A stretch of 64,000 nt of DNA. Source: Thetidibacter halocola. GTDB taxonomy: Bacteria; Pseudomonadota; Alphaproteobacteria; Rhodobacterales; Rhodobacteraceae. Numbering within the stretch: position 1 is the stretch's first letter; every line of letters starts with the position of its first letter. The stretch is from assembly GCF_018224955.1 (NCBI RefSeq), contig NZ_JAGTUU010000007.1, positions 247,153 through 311,152 of the forward strand, given 5' to 3'. Made by a program: the position numbers and the translations under genes. Shown in pieces: positions 1 to 8,876 of this stretch. The notes under the pieces were generated by a model. It searched no databases. It was not told where the DNA came from and was given only the letters and a program-made list of their open reading frames with translations.

Positions 1-784
1 GTTCACGCTCGCCTATCACTACCTGCTGCGCGATGCGATCGGCACGCCGATCTCGGAATTCCACCTTGCCAACTCCTACAAGGGCGGCGGCGGCACGAAC
101 GTCGTCAACGTCATCCTCGTCGACTTCCGGGGCTTCGACACCTACGGCGAAATCATCGTTCTGGGAATCGCGGCCTTGCTGATCTACGCGTTGACCGAGA
201 CGCTTCTGCGCGGTCCGGTCCGCGCGCGGCTGTTGAACCGAAAGCCTGATCAGCCGCGTGCGGGCGACATGCACCCGATGATGATGGTCGTGCTGACCCG
301 GGTCGTGATGCCTGTCGTCCTGATGGTCGGCTTCTACATCTTCCTGCGGGGCCACAACGAACCGGGCGGCGGTTTCATCGCAGGCCTGATCGTTTCGATC
401 GCCGTGGTGATGCAGTACATGGCAAGCGGGTTCGCCTGGACTTCCGCGCGGCTGAAGTATCCCTATCATGGGGTGATTGGTGCCGGCGTGCTGATCGCGG
501 GGTTGACCGGGATCGGATCGTGGTTCGTGGGCAAGCCTTTCCTGACCTCGGACTTCACGTATGTCCGCATCCCACCCTTCCAGGAATTCGAACTGGCCAC
601 GGCGGCCCTGTTCGACCTGGGCGTCTTCCTGTCGGTTGTCGGCGCGGTCATGCTCTCGCTGGAGAGCTTCTCCCGACTTGCACGGCGCGCAGACGAGACG
701 GACAGCGAGTATCCCATGGATATCGATCCATCCCGAGACAATCCGCCACCTGACGCGGTCCAGCCCGCAAGGGAGAGTGTCTGA
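1..784 (+). CDS. mrpA: Mrp/Pha Na+(K+)/H+ antiporter subunit A, 3' end with MnhB domain (partial)
   Basis: The reading frame is open from the left edge of the window (frame starting at base 2), so this is the C-terminal end of a longer gene and the true start is outside. The visible part carries the MnhB-type domain (conserved segments GFYIFLRGHNEPGGGFIAG and LVSIAVVMQ-like region, roughly bases 290-450) with four hydrophobic stretches and a hydrophilic tail rich in Asp and Pro. In alphaproteobacteria subunits A and B are fused (PhaA/PhaAB), which explains an MnhB domain joined to upstream A-type sequence such as VVNVILVDFRGFDTYGE. It is the ion-translocating core of the membrane complex that exports Na+ or K+ in exchange for protons. 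The next gene starts 1 base after the stop. Confidence 0.9.
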   Translation, partial: FTLAYHYLLRDAIGTPISEFHLANSYKGGGGTNVVNVILVDFRGFDTYGEIIVLGIAALLIYALTETLLRGPVRARLLNRKPDQPRAGDMHPMMMVVLTRVVMPVVLMVGFYIFLRGHNEPGGGFIAGLIVSIAVVMQYMASGFAWTSARLKYPYHGVIGAGVLIAGLTGIGSWFVGKPFLTSDFTYVRIPPFQEFELATAALFDLGVFLSVVGAVMLSLESFSRLARRADETDSEYPMDIDPSRDNPPPDAVQPARESV

Positions 785-785
785 C

Positions 786-1142
786 ATGGAACTGCTTGTT
801 GCGACCGCCATCGGCATAATGACAGCCGGCGGGCTGTACCTCGTGCTGCGGCTGCGGACCTTTCCGGTGATCCTGGGCATGTCGCTGCTGACCTATGCGG
901 TCAACGTATTCCTCTTCGCCTCAGGTCGCCTGACCGTCGGGGCACCGCCGATCCTGCGCGATGGGGTCACCACCTATACCGATCCGCTGCCGCAGGCGCT
1001 CGTTCTGACGGCAATCGTGATCTCGTTCGGGATGACGGCCGTGGTGGTCATGATCGCCCTCGGGGCCTTTCTCGGGGCTGACGACGACCATGTGGACGAC
1101 CAGCCCGATACCGCTGACACGAAGCCGGAGGGCAAAGCATGA
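786..1142 (+). CDS. mrpC: Mrp/Pha antiporter subunit C
   Basis: This encodes 118 residues with three predicted membrane helices, the usual size and topology of MrpC/PhaC/MnhC, a homologue of NADH dehydrogenase subunit NuoK. The motifs LRLRTFPVILGMSLLTYAVN and PLPQALVLTAIVISFGMTA are typical of the family. I chose ATG 786 because it follows the subunit A stop by one base and GGGAGAG lies just upstream; the longer open frame starting at 561 has no family similarity. The end overlaps the start of mrpD by ATGA, showing translational coupling in the antiporter operon. The C-terminus is a short acidic cytoplasmic tail. Confidence 0.93.
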   Translation: MELLVATAIGIMTAGGLYLVLRLRTFPVILGMSLLTYAVNVFLFASGRLTVGAPPILRDGVTTYTDPLPQALVLTAIVISFGMTAVVVMIALGAFLGADDDHVDDQPDTADTKPEGKA

Positions 1143-2680
1143 ACCACTGGATCATCGCCCCCGTGGTTCTGCCCGCCGTGCTTGCGCCGTTCATCGTGCT
1201 GGCCGCGCGGTATCACATCGGGATTCAGCGTACCTTTTCCGTGGCCGGTGTGCTGGCTCTGATGGCCATCGCCCTTGGGCTTGTCGTGCAAGTGTCCGAT
1301 GGGTCCATCCTGCTTTACCAGTTGAGCCATTGGGCCGCTCCCTTCGGCATCGTTCTGGTGGGAGACAGGCTGTCGACGATGATGGTCCTGCTGACGGTGG
1401 TGCTGGCGCTGTTCGTGCTGCTTTACGCGATCGGGTCCGGCTGGGACAACCGGGGGCGCCATTTCCACGCGCTGTTCCAGTTCCAGCTGATGGGGATCCT
1501 TGGCGCGTTCCTGACCGGCGACCTGTTCAACCTTTTCGTCTTTTTCGAGGTGCTTCTGATCGCCTCCTATGGCCTGATGATCCATGCGGGCGGCAACGCG
1601 CGGCTCAAGGCGGGGGTGCAATACGTGCTCTTCAACCTCGTCGGCTCCACCCTCTTTCTGTTCGCGCTCGGGTCGATCTATGCCGAGACCGGCACGCTGA
1701 ACATGGCCGACCTTGCCAATCGCGTCACGCTGATCGGCGCGGAGGAAACCGTGGGCATTCGCGTCGCGGCGGTTCTTCTGCTGTTGGTCTTTGCGATCAA
1801 GGCGGCGGTCGTGCCGCTGCACTTCTGGCTGCCGTCGAGCTATGCCGAGGCGCCGGCTCCCGTCGCGGCCCTTTTTGCGATCATGACGAAGGTCGGGGCC
1901 TACGCGATCATCCGCGTCTACACGATGATTTTCCCGCCAGACCTGCAAGCCACGGCAGGGTTGCATGACCTGTGGCTGCTGCCGGCGGCGCTGGTCTCTC
2001 TTGCCATCGGGATGGTCGGCGTTCTGGCCGCCAGACGGCTGGATCGGCTGGTGGCCTTCTCTGTCATCGGATCGATGGGCATGGTGATGGTGGCGATCTC
2101 GCTGTTTACCCCGGCGGGCATTGCGGCGGCGCTTTACTACATCGTGCATTCGACCCTGGCGGGTGCCGCCCTGTTCCTGATCTCGGATCTGGTGCGGACG
2201 GGTCGCGCAAACCTGGAACTGACGCCGCAGCCACCCTTCGGCGGACTCGCCTTGACCGCCGGGCTCTTCTTCGCGGGTGCGATTGCCATGGCGGGATTGC
2301 CGCCCTTGTCAGGGTTCCTCGGCAAACTCCTGGTGTTGGACGCCGCTATCGGTTCAGACCTTGTCGTCTGGATCTGGGTGATCGTGCTGGTTTCAAGCCT
2401 GATCGGCATCGTGGGTTTTGCACGCGCGGGCAGCATGGTGTTCTGGAAGTCTCATGGTGAAGCGGCGTCCGAAGTCGCCTCGGCGATGACGCGTCCAGCG
2501 GTCCTGTCCTATGTCGCCGCGGGTGGTCTGATCTCGCTTCTGGTCGCAAACACGGTGTTTGCGGGACAGATGCATGCCTACACGACAACCATGGCCGCAG
2601 AGTTGTTCGCGCCGCAGCCCTATATCTCGACCGTGGTTGACACACCCGGCAAGCTCAGCAAGCCGAAGGAGGGCCTTTGA
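1139..2680 (+). CDS. mrpD: Mrp/Pha antiporter subunit D
   Basis: A 513-residue polytopic membrane protein of the NuoN/MnhD family, the second proton-pumping-like subunit of the Mrp antiporter. Visible family features are GDLFNLFVFFEVLLIASYGLM around residues 122-143, the conserved Lys in the segment KAAVVPLHFWLPSSYAEAP, and PVAALFAIMTKVGAYAIIR. The length matches family members (about 490-520 residues). The start overlaps the mrpC stop (ATGA) and the stop is followed one base later by the mrpE ATG, so it sits in the middle of the A-C-D-E-F-G operon. Nothing unusual is seen. Confidence 0.95.
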   Translation: MNHWIIAPVVLPAVLAPFIVLAARYHIGIQRTFSVAGVLALMAIALGLVVQVSDGSILLYQLSHWAAPFGIVLVGDRLSTMMVLLTVVLALFVLLYAIGSGWDNRGRHFHALFQFQLMGILGAFLTGDLFNLFVFFEVLLIASYGLMIHAGGNARLKAGVQYVLFNLVGSTLFLFALGSIYAETGTLNMADLANRVTLIGAEETVGIRVAAVLLLLVFAIKAAVVPLHFWLPSSYAEAPAPVAALFAIMTKVGAYAIIRVYTMIFPPDLQATAGLHDLWLLPAALVSLAIGMVGVLAARRLDRLVAFSVIGSMGMVMVAISLFTPAGIAAALYYIVHSTLAGAALFLISDLVRTGRANLELTPQPPFGGLALTAGLFFAGAIAMAGLPPLSGFLGKLLVLDAAIGSDLVVWIWVIVLVSSLIGIVGFARAGSMVFWKSHGEAASEVASAMTRPAVLSYVAAGGLISLLVANTVFAGQMHAYTTTMAAELFAPQPYISTVVDTPGKLSKPKEGL

Positions 2681-2681
2681 T

Positions 2682-3182
2682 ATGGCACGTGCATTTCGCT
2701 GGCTGCTGCCGCACCCGTTACTGACGCTCCTTCTCACCTTGGTCTGGACGCTCTTGCAGAATGAGGTCTCGGCCGGGATGGTGGTTTTCGGCTTGATCCT
2801 CGGGATCATCATCCCGTGGGGAACCTCGATCTGGTGGCCGGATACGCCGAAAGGATTCCGGCCGGGCAAGATGATCAGCTACAGCATCATCGTGCTGTGG
2901 GATATCATCGTCGCCAATGTGCAGGTTGCATGGATCGTCCTGACCGTTCCGAATTCAAGGTTGAAACCGGCTTGGATCGTGGTTCCGCTGGACCTGCGCA
3001 AACCCGAGGCCATCACGGTACTCGCCGGGACCATCACGCTCACGCCCGGCACGGTCTCGGCCGACCTGTCTGACGAGGGGCACAGCCTGTTGGTGCATGT
3101 GCTGCACACGGACGATCCCGATGCCGTGCGAGACGAAATCAAGGTCCGCTACGAGCGTCGGCTGAAGGAGATTTTTTCATGA
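2682..3182 (+). CDS. mrpE: Mrp/Pha antiporter subunit E
   Basis: This encodes 166 residues with two N-terminal hydrophobic segments (residues about 5-25 and 28-48, including WTLLQNEVSAGMVVFGLILG) and a soluble C-terminal domain with the MrpE signature IVVPLDLRKPEAITVLAGTI followed by TPGTVSADL. MrpE is required for assembly or activity of the antiporter. ATG 2682 is chosen because it is one base after the mrpD stop and gives the normal family length; an earlier in-frame start would overlap mrpD. The TGA overlaps the mrpF ATG at 3179. Confidence 0.94.
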   Translation: MARAFRWLLPHPLLTLLLTLVWTLLQNEVSAGMVVFGLILGIIIPWGTSIWWPDTPKGFRPGKMISYSIIVLWDIIVANVQVAWIVLTVPNSRLKPAWIVVPLDLRKPEAITVLAGTITLTPGTVSADLSDEGHSLLVHVLHTDDPDAVRDEIKVRYERRLKEIFS

Positions 3183-3466
3183 CGTCAGCTCTGGGACTGC
3201 TGAACATCGCCCTGGTCATTGCCTTCGTCTCGCTCGCGCTCGGACAAGTCCTGTCCATGGTGCGTCTGATGTTGGGGCCGACCTACGGCGACCGGATCCT
3301 TGCGCTTGATACGATGGTCATCAACGCCCTGGGTCTGGTTGTCGTCATCGGCATCCGTCAGGGCGTGCAGATCTACTTCGAGGTTTCGCTGCTGATTGCC
3401 ATGCTGGGGTTCGTCTCGACCGTCGCATTGGCACGCTTCATTCTTCGGGGGGACATCATCGAATGA
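3179..3466 (+). CDS. mrpF: Mrp/Pha antiporter subunit F
   Basis: A 95-residue protein with three hydrophobic helices, matching MrpF/PhaF/MnhF in length and in the segments MVRLMLGPTYGDRILALDTM and EVSLLIAMLGFVSTVALARF. It is a small membrane subunit of the cation/proton antiporter. It is coupled to both neighbours by four-base overlaps (mrpE stop/mrpF start and mrpF stop/mrpG start). Confidence 0.94.
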   Translation: MTSALGLLNIALVIAFVSLALGQVLSMVRLMLGPTYGDRILALDTMVINALGLVVVIGIRQGVQIYFEVSLLIAMLGFVSTVALARFILRGDIIE

Positions 3467-3852
3467 CTCTGGACGTTATTGCAACCTATGCCACGGCGGT
3501 CTTCCTGTTGATCGGATCGGGTTTCGTCATTGTAGGCGTGATCGGACTGTTGAAGTTTAACGATCCGATGACGCGCCTGCACGCACCGACGAAGGTCGGG
3601 ACCATCGGGATCGGCATGCTGCTGCTTGCATCGATGACCCATGCGTTCGCCTCGGGCGACGGCTCGCTCCATGAATTGCTGATCATGGCGTTCCTGTTTG
3701 TCACGGCGCCGATCTCTGCGAACTTCATCGCAAAGGTCAACATCCACAGCCGGACCTGCGAAGTCCCGCCTTCGCCATCACGCGACGATACATGGTCAAC
3801 GCTGAAGTCACCGGACCTGGATCAGGAGATCAAAGGCGGGGTGCAAGAGTAG
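3463..3852 (+). CDS. mrpG: Mrp/Pha antiporter subunit G
   Basis: A 129-residue protein with three membrane segments and the MrpG/PhaG signature GLLKFNDPMTRLHAPTKVGT near residues 28-47, followed by a short hydrophilic tail. It is the last gene of the antiporter operon, overlapping mrpF by four bases. Downstream there is no further Mrp gene but a decayed transposase, so the operon ends here. No clear rho-independent terminator is visible after the stop. Confidence 0.94.
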   Translation: MTLDVIATYATAVFLLIGSGFVIVGVIGLLKFNDPMTRLHAPTKVGTIGIGMLLLASMTHAFASGDGSLHELLIMAFLFVTAPISANFIAKVNIHSRTCEVPPSPSRDDTWSTLKSPDLDQEIKGGVQE

Positions 3853-3875
3853 GCCCGCCTGGCACCCTTGCCCGC

Positions 3876-4435
3876 TCAGTTGAGCTTGGGCTCAGGACCC
3901 ATGACCACCAGGTGGCGGTTGCGGCAAGCGCGATGGCCGAGAAGCAGGCAGGTCTGGACAACGCTCATACCTGCCTTTTTCACACGCCTTCCGCCGCTGA
4001 CCTGCCCGGCAAGGATAAAGGCGCTGATCGGGCGTCTCGGCCCGTCGCCAATGGTATGCCGCTTCGTGTTCAGACCACCTTGGGTGCGCCCGATCAAGCG
4101 GCCGCACTCCCCTCTTGGGTGTGCAGACCGCACGTCGATCGGCGGGCCAAAGGTCCCTTCGATCATCACTCTTTTGTATTCGCGGCGGTCGGCAGTCAGC
4201 CCGACTATCGTCCGGGCAAGGAGTCCGCTGCCGCTCTACAGCGTCCACCGCCTTTGAGCGTCTTGTGCGGACCGCATCCCTGCAAAGCATCGCTCCAGCG
4301 CAAGCCATTGCGATTGAGGAAACCAGTCCCACTTGGCATCTTGCGGTCATCGTCCCTTGGCGTGCCGTGGGACCTTGGAAAAACAGCCGCCGGACGCGCC
4401 ATCCGTGTGTCGCTCAGCCAGAAGGGATCAGACAT
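3876..4435 (-). pseudogene. degenerate IS5-family transposase remnant
   Basis: Reading the minus strand in three consecutive frames reconstructs pieces of one IS5-type transposase. It begins at ATG 4435 with MSDPFWLSDTRMARPAAVFP and then DDRK...NRNGLRW and YGPHKTL-like sequence. The middle (about 4240-4000) gives LTADRREYKRVMIEGTF and RLIGRTQGGLNTKRH with PISAFILAGQVS. The last piece has the RYERCPDL end motif next to position 3900. The two frame changes and the missing segment between AGQVS and the end (the part that normally holds DRGYDAD and the DDE glutamate) show it is inactive, with an internal deletion. Terminal inverted repeats could not be defined by eye. Confidence 0.75.
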
Positions 4436-4525
4436 GTCACCGCTCGATTCATCGAGCGGTGGATCACGCCGCGCGCCGGAAATCGATGCGTCCTGACACA
4501 GGAGCATCTGCACTCGTTTCCGGTT

Positions 4526-5638
4526 TCAGAGGGACTGACCGCTCTTGGCGTCGAAGATCTTGGCCTTTGACAGGTCGACCTCGAATCTGAACCGCGTGCC
4601 TGCCTCTCTTGCGTCTTCCGGTCGGACCCGGGCGATCAGTTCGGTCTCGCCGATGCTGAACACGATCATCGTATCGGGACCGGTCGGTTCGACCACTTCA
4701 ACCGTTTTCTCGAATACGAAACGATTGGGCCCAGGCAATTCAGTTCCAGCCGCAAAGATCGCCTCGGGCCGCATACCTAAGACGAGTTCTGCGCCTTCCC
4801 GTGCATCGAGCCGGTCCGAAATCTCGGAAGGCAAAGGAAAATGCAGTTCGGCTTCCGCTCCATGGGGTTCGAATACCAGACTGCCGTCCCGGCGGCGCAA
4901 CCTTCCAGGCAGCATGTTCATCGGCGGTGAGCCCATGAAACCTGCGACGAACAGGTCCACCGGATGTTCGTAGATCTCGCCCGGAGGTCCAAACTGCCGA
5001 ATGTGACCGTTGTCCATCACGGCGATCCGCGAGGCCAGTGTCATGGCCTCGATCTGGTCGTGCGTGACATAAACCACGGTCTTTCCAAGCCGCTGATGCA
5101 GCTTCTTGATTTCGGTGCGCATGGATATGCGCAGCTTCGCGTCCAGGTTTGAAAGCGGCTCGTCGAACAGAAAGACTTCGGGTTTGCGCACGAGGGCGCG
5201 GCCCATGGCGACCCGCTGGCGCTGGCCGCCACTCAACTGGCCCGGCTTGCGCGCCAGCAGATGGTCGATCTGGAGCAGCTTGCTGAACTCCTTGAGCGCA
5301 GCCTGTTGCGCCTCGTGCGGGATGCGGCGGGTCTGCATGCCGAACGTGATGTTCTCGTGCACGGTCTTGGTTGGATACAGCGCATAGGACTGAAAGACCA
5401 TGGCGATGTCCCGGTCGCGGGGAGGTGTGTCGTTCACCAGCGCCTCGCCGATGCGGACTTCGCCGCTGGTCACCGTCTCGAGCCCGGCGATCAGGTTCAG
5501 CAGCGTGGACTTGCCGCAGCCCGACGGCCCGACAAGGACGACGAATTCCCCCGGTTCGATGGTCAGGTCGACGCCCTTGATCACCTCGGTCGAACCGAAG
5601 GTCTTGCGGAGCTTGCTCAGCCGGATACCCGAGGCCAT
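4526..5638 (-). CDS. sugar ABC transporter ATP-binding protein (UgpC/MalK type)
   Basis: A 370-residue CUT1-type ATPase that energises import by the two permeases transcribed ahead of it. Walker A GPSGCGKST is near residue 38, the signature [15 protein letters not shown] and Walker B VFLFDEPLSNLDAKLR follow, and the C-terminal third carries the MalK/UgpC regulatory OB-fold domain (GMRPEAI, VEVVEPTGPDTM). The start ATG 5638 (MASGIRLSKL) is chosen because it immediately follows the permease stop; the same frame stays open further upstream only through antisense of the permease. It is the last gene of a four-gene sugar importer operon (binding protein, two permeases, ATPase). The substrate cannot be read from the sequence. 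Confidence 0.93.
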   Translation of the reverse strand: MASGIRLSKLRKTFGSTEVIKGVDLTIEPGEFVVLVGPSGCGKSTLLNLIAGLETVTSGEVRIGEALVNDTPPRDRDIAMVFQSYALYPTKTVHENITFGMQTRRIPHEAQQAALKEFSKLLQIDHLLARKPGQLSGGQRQRVAMGRALVRKPEVFLFDEPLSNLDAKLRISMRTEIKKLHQRLGKTVVYVTHDQIEAMTLASRIAVMDNGHIRQFGPPGEIYEHPVDLFVAGFMGSPPMNMLPGRLRRRDGSLVFEPHGAEAELHFPLPSEISDRLDAREGAELVLGMRPEAIFAAGTELPGPNRFVFEKTVEVVEPTGPDTMIVFSIGETELIARVRPEDAREAGTRFRFEVDLSKAKIFDAKSGQSL

Positions 5639-5640
5639 GC

Positions 5641-6534
5641 CTATCCTTTCACTGCGCCTGCCGACAGGCCGCGGACGAACCAGGCGCCGGCCACGACGTA
5701 GACCAGCATCGTGGGCAGCGCCGCGATGATCGCCGCAGCCATGTCGACATTGTATTCCTTCACCCCGGTCGAGGTGTTCACCACGTTGTTCAGCGCCACC
5801 GTGACCGGGTTGCTGTCGCCGATGGTAAAGGCCACGCCGAACAGGAAGTCGTTCCAGATCTGGGTGAACTGCCAGATCACCGTGACCACGATGGCCGGAA
5901 TCGACATGGGCAGCACGATCTGGAAGAAGATGCGGAAAAAGCCCGCGCCGTCCACCTTGGCCGCCTGCAGAATCCCGTCCGACACCCCGACGAAGAAGTT
6001 GCGGAAGAACAGCGTCGTGAACGCCAGTCCATAGACCGTGTGCACGAGGATCAGGCCCGTCACCGTTCCGGCCAGCCCCAGCTGCCCCAGCGTCCGCGCC
6101 ATCGGCAGCAGGATCACCTGGAACGGGATGAAGGCGCCGAAGAGGATCATCGCAAAGATCCAGTCCGCCCCCGGAAAGCGCCATTTCGTAAGCGCATAGC
6201 CGTTGATCGCCCCCAGCGTCGTCGACAGCAGCACTGCCGGAACTGCCATCGCGACCGAGTTCCACATGAAGGGCTTGAGCCCGTCGCAGCGCACACCGAC
6301 GCAGGCGGAATCCCACGCCTTGCCCCAGGCCTCGAAGGTGATGGCCCGAGGCAGGCTCAACAGCGTGCCCTCGCGGATCTCGGCCAGCGACTTGAGCGAG
6401 GTCGAGGCCATGACGATCAGTGGAAAGAGGTAGTAGAGGCAGAAGAGCCCCAGCACGAGGAACAGCGACCCGCGCATCAGGACGTTGTGCCAGCCTTTCG
6501 GGCGGACGATGCCGCCAATGCTGCGCTGTCTCAT
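5641..6534 (-). CDS. carbohydrate ABC transporter permease (MalG type)
   Basis: A 297-residue inner-membrane permease with six hydrophobic segments and the EAA loop typical of CUT1 sugar importers (SDGILQAAKVDGAGFFRIFFQIVLP), close to the C-terminus as expected. An insertion between helix 1 and 2 contains two Cys (DSACVGVRCDG), a feature I associate with the glucose/mannose-type subgroup. The start overlaps the stop of the preceding permease by four bases, and the stop lies two bases before the ATPase start, so the three genes are co-translated. Confidence 0.93.
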   Translation of the reverse strand: MRQRSIGGIVRPKGWHNVLMRGSLFLVLGLFCLYYLFPLIVMASTSLKSLAEIREGTLLSLPRAITFEAWGKAWDSACVGVRCDGLKPFMWNSVAMAVPAVLLSTTLGAINGYALTKWRFPGADWIFAMILFGAFIPFQVILLPMARTLGQLGLAGTVTGLILVHTVYGLAFTTLFFRNFFVGVSDGILQAAKVDGAGFFRIFFQIVLPMSIPAIVVTVIWQFTQIWNDFLFGVAFTIGDSNPVTVALNNVVNTSTGVKEYNVDMAAAIIAALPTMLVYVVAGAWFVRGLSAGAVKG

Positions 6535-7436
6535 CGGCCCGTCTTTCGCAATTCGGAATAGAGATACGGCACGATGATCGCGATGATTGTCATGAGCATC
6601 ATCGTGGCGCTGGCCGCAGCGACGCCCAGTTCGCTGCGCTGGAAAGCGAAGGCATACATGAAGGTCGCCGGCATGTCGGTGGCGTATCCCGGCCCGCCCC
6701 CGGTCAGCGCGACAACCAGGTCGAAACTCTTGATCGCGAGATGCGCGAGGATAATGACGGTGGACAGAAATACCGGCCGCAGGATCGGCAGGACGATGCT
6801 GGTGTAGGTCTTCCAGGGGCTCGCGCCGTCGACGGCCGCGGCCTTGAGGATCTCGTCGTCAACTGAGCGCAGCCCTGCCAGGAACAGCGCCATGGCATAG
6901 CCCGAGCTTTGCCAGACCGCCGCGATCACCAGCGTGTAGATCGCGTAATCCGAGTTCACCAGCCAGTCGAAGGTGAAATTCTCGAACCCCATCTCGCGCA
7001 TGTAGCGCTCGATCCCGAGGCCGGGGTTCAGGATCCATTTCCACACGGTCCCCGTAACGATGAAGCTCAGCGCCATGGGATAGAGGTAGATGGTGCGGAT
7101 CAGCCCTTCGGCCCGCACCCGCTGGTCCAGCAGGATGGCCAGCAGGATGCCGATGACCATGGATATGGCGATGAACAGGCTGGAAAAGATGAAAAGGTTC
7201 TTGATCGCCACGTACCATCGCGGCGTGGCCCAGAGACGGTCATATTGCGAGAAGCCGATGAAATCGTAGACCGGCATGATGCGCGAAGGCGTCATGGAGA
7301 TGTATGCCGTCCAGACGATGAAGCCGTAGACGAAGAACAGGCTCAGCGCAAAGAGCGGCAGGACGACGATTTGTGGCAGTCGCCGTTCAAGCCAGCGTTC
7401 CGTGCGCAGGCGGAGAGAGGGTGTGTCAGCCATCAT
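6531..7436 (-). CDS. carbohydrate ABC transporter permease (MalF type)
   Basis: This encodes about 301 residues and pairs with the next permease to form the transmembrane channel of the sugar importer. The EAA motif is present as DDEILKAAAVDGASPWKTYT, and six membrane helices are evident. The start is uncertain: ATG 7436 (MMADTPSLRL) fits the usual N-terminus of the family, while an upstream in-frame ATG at 7478, five bases after the binding-protein stop, would add 14 polar residues. Neither has a strong ribosome binding site, suggesting translation follows on from the upstream gene. Confidence 0.9.
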   Translation of the reverse strand: MMADTPSLRLRTERWLERRLPQIVVLPLFALSLFFVYGFIVWTAYISMTPSRIMPVYDFIGFSQYDRLWATPRWYVAIKNLFIFSSLFIAISMVIGILLAILLDQRVRAEGLIRTIYLYPMALSFIVTGTVWKWILNPGLGIERYMREMGFENFTFDWLVNSDYAIYTLVIAAVWQSSGYAMALFLAGLRSVDDEILKAAAVDGASPWKTYTSIVLPILRPVFLSTVIILAHLAIKSFDLVVALTGGGPGYATDMPATFMYAFAFQRSELGVAAASATMMLMTIIAIIVPYLYSELRKTGR

Positions 7437-7482
7437 GGTCCGGCCGGGGCCAGGCGACTCCGCCCGGTCCCGGCCCATTCGG

Positions 7483-8736
7483 TCACATGGCGCGCGCGAC
7501 GGCGTCGGCGAGCTTTTGAGCTGCGTCCTGCGAACCCATGTCGGAGTTGAAGAACTCGGTCACGAGGTCGAGGAACTCACCCCGCACAGAGCGCGGGATC
7601 GCCATCTCATGCGCCATCGACGGCACCAGAGCGTTGCTCTCGATCGCGGCAAGAAGGTCGGCATGAGAGCGCTGGGCGCAGGTGTCAAACTCGTCCAGCG
7701 GAACATCCGTCCGGGCCGGGATCGAACCCTTGGCCAGGTTGAAGGTCTTCTGGAACTCCGGCGACATGATCAGGCTCGCCAGAACCTGCTGGCCCTTGAG
7801 GTTGTCGTCCCCCGACACCTTGAAGAAGGTGAAGCTGTCGGAGTTCAGGACGTACCCGTTGCCCGGCGTCGGCGCGCAGAGGAAATCCGTGCCCGGCACC
7901 TTGCCCGCGGCCAGGAACTCGCCCTTGGCCCAGTCGCCCATGATCTGGAACGCGGCCTCTCCTCGCATCACCATCGCGGTGGCGAGGTTCCAGTCGCGGC
8001 CGGGAAAGTTCGGATCGACATAGCCGCGCAGCTTGCGCAGCTGGTCGAAGGACGCGACCATCATGTCCGATTTGAGCGCGTCCTGATCGAGTTCCACCAA
8101 TGCCTTGCGGTAGAAATCTGCCCCGCCAACGCCCAGCACCACGTCCTCGAACAGGGTGGCGTCCTGCCAGGGCTGGCCGCCATGGGCCAGCGGCGTGATG
8201 CCCGCCGCCATCAGCTTGTCGGCGGCGGCGTTGAATTCCTCCCAGGTGGTCGGCATCGCCTCGACCCCGGCTTTGGCCAGCGCCTCGGGGTTGGCCCAGA
8301 TCCAGTCGACGCGGTGGATGTTGACCGGAGCGGCGACATAGTTGCCGTCATACTTCATGATGCTCGCCAAGGCGGGCGGCAGGACAGAATCCCAGTTCTC
8401 GGCCGAAGCGACGGCCTGCACGTCATTCAGCGCGCCCTGCTCGGCCCATTCCTGGATACCGGGCCCCTTCAGCTGGACGGCGGTGGGCGGGTTGCCCGCC
8501 ACGACTCGCGCCCGCAGCGCGGTCATTGCGGCGTCACCGCCGCCGCCGGCGATGGGTGAATCGATCCACGTCCCGCCCTGCGCCTCGAAGGCCTCCTTGA
8601 GCGTGCCGACCGCCTTGGCCTCGCCACCCGAGGTCCACCAATGCAAGACTTCGGCGGTTCCGTCCGCCTGGGCAACTCCGCCAGAGGTCAGCGCCAACAC
8701 CGCGCAAAGCGCGGAAATTCTACGAATGATCTTCAT
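7483..8736 (-). CDS. carbohydrate ABC transporter substrate-binding protein
   Basis: A 417-residue periplasmic binding protein of the family-1 extracellular solute-binding type. It starts with a signal peptide (MKIIRRISALCAVLALTSGG, cleavage likely after VAQA) and continues with VLHWWTSGGEAKAV, typical of sugar-binding proteins. ATG 8736 is chosen because GGAGG lies nine bases upstream and the signal peptide begins right there; an upstream in-frame ATG at 8772 would spoil the signal peptide. It is the first gene of the minus-strand sugar importer operon. The motif PGRDWNLATAMVMRGEAAFQ and two Cys in the C-terminal half resemble glucose/mannose-type binding proteins, but the ligand is an inference. 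Confidence 0.92.
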   Translation of the reverse strand: MKIIRRISALCAVLALTSGGVAQADGTAEVLHWWTSGGEAKAVGTLKEAFEAQGGTWIDSPIAGGGGDAAMTALRARVVAGNPPTAVQLKGPGIQEWAEQGALNDVQAVASAENWDSVLPPALASIMKYDGNYVAAPVNIHRVDWIWANPEALAKAGVEAMPTTWEEFNAAADKLMAAGITPLAHGGQPWQDATLFEDVVLGVGGADFYRKALVELDQDALKSDMMVASFDQLRKLRGYVDPNFPGRDWNLATAMVMRGEAAFQIMGDWAKGEFLAAGKVPGTDFLCAPTPGNGYVLNSDSFTFFKVSGDDNLKGQQVLASLIMSPEFQKTFNLAKGSIPARTDVPLDEFDTCAQRSHADLLAAIESNALVPSMAHEMAIPRSVRGEFLDLVTEFFNSDMGSQDAAQKLADAVARAM

Positions 8737-8812
8737 GTGTGACATCCTCCCCAGATGACAGCGGCGGGACACTCCCTTTCCCGCTCCACCACCAACCTCT
8801 CGTCAGGGAGAT

Positions 8813-8837
8813 TGAGGAAAGCGAATCAATTTCCTCA
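8813..8837. promoter_or_regulatory. inverted repeat upstream of sugar importer operon
   Basis: A perfect 8-bp inverted repeat, TGAGGAAA (8813-8820) and TTTCCTCA (8830-8837), separated by nine bases, lies 77 bases before the binding-protein start. A second nested pair (ATTGA at 8811, TCAAT at 8826) adds to the symmetry. It could be an operator for a regulator of the sugar operon or a hairpin in its leader. No regulator gene is adjacent. Confidence 0.4.
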
Positions 8838-8876
8838 CCGCATCGAGAAGGGTAACGCGAAGGGTGTTGACCGCAC

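Noticed and set aside
974..2149. A 391-codon open frame on the minus strand
   Set aside because: It is antisense to mrpC and mrpD; its composition (His/Gln/Arg-rich) is the usual shadow of a GC-rich membrane-protein gene.
1139..3852. NADH dehydrogenase genes (NuoN/NuoK-like similarity)
   Set aside because: Gene order and the E, F and G subunits are specific to Mrp/Pha antiporters, not complex I.
3858..3876. TGGCACCCTTGCCCGC resembling a sigma-54 promoter
   Set aside because: The GG-GC spacing is too short by two bases and no gene follows in either direction within range.
5639..6316. Upstream extension of the sugar ATPase frame to 6316
   Set aside because: The added 226 residues are out-of-frame permease sequence; the ATPase fold starts at 5638.
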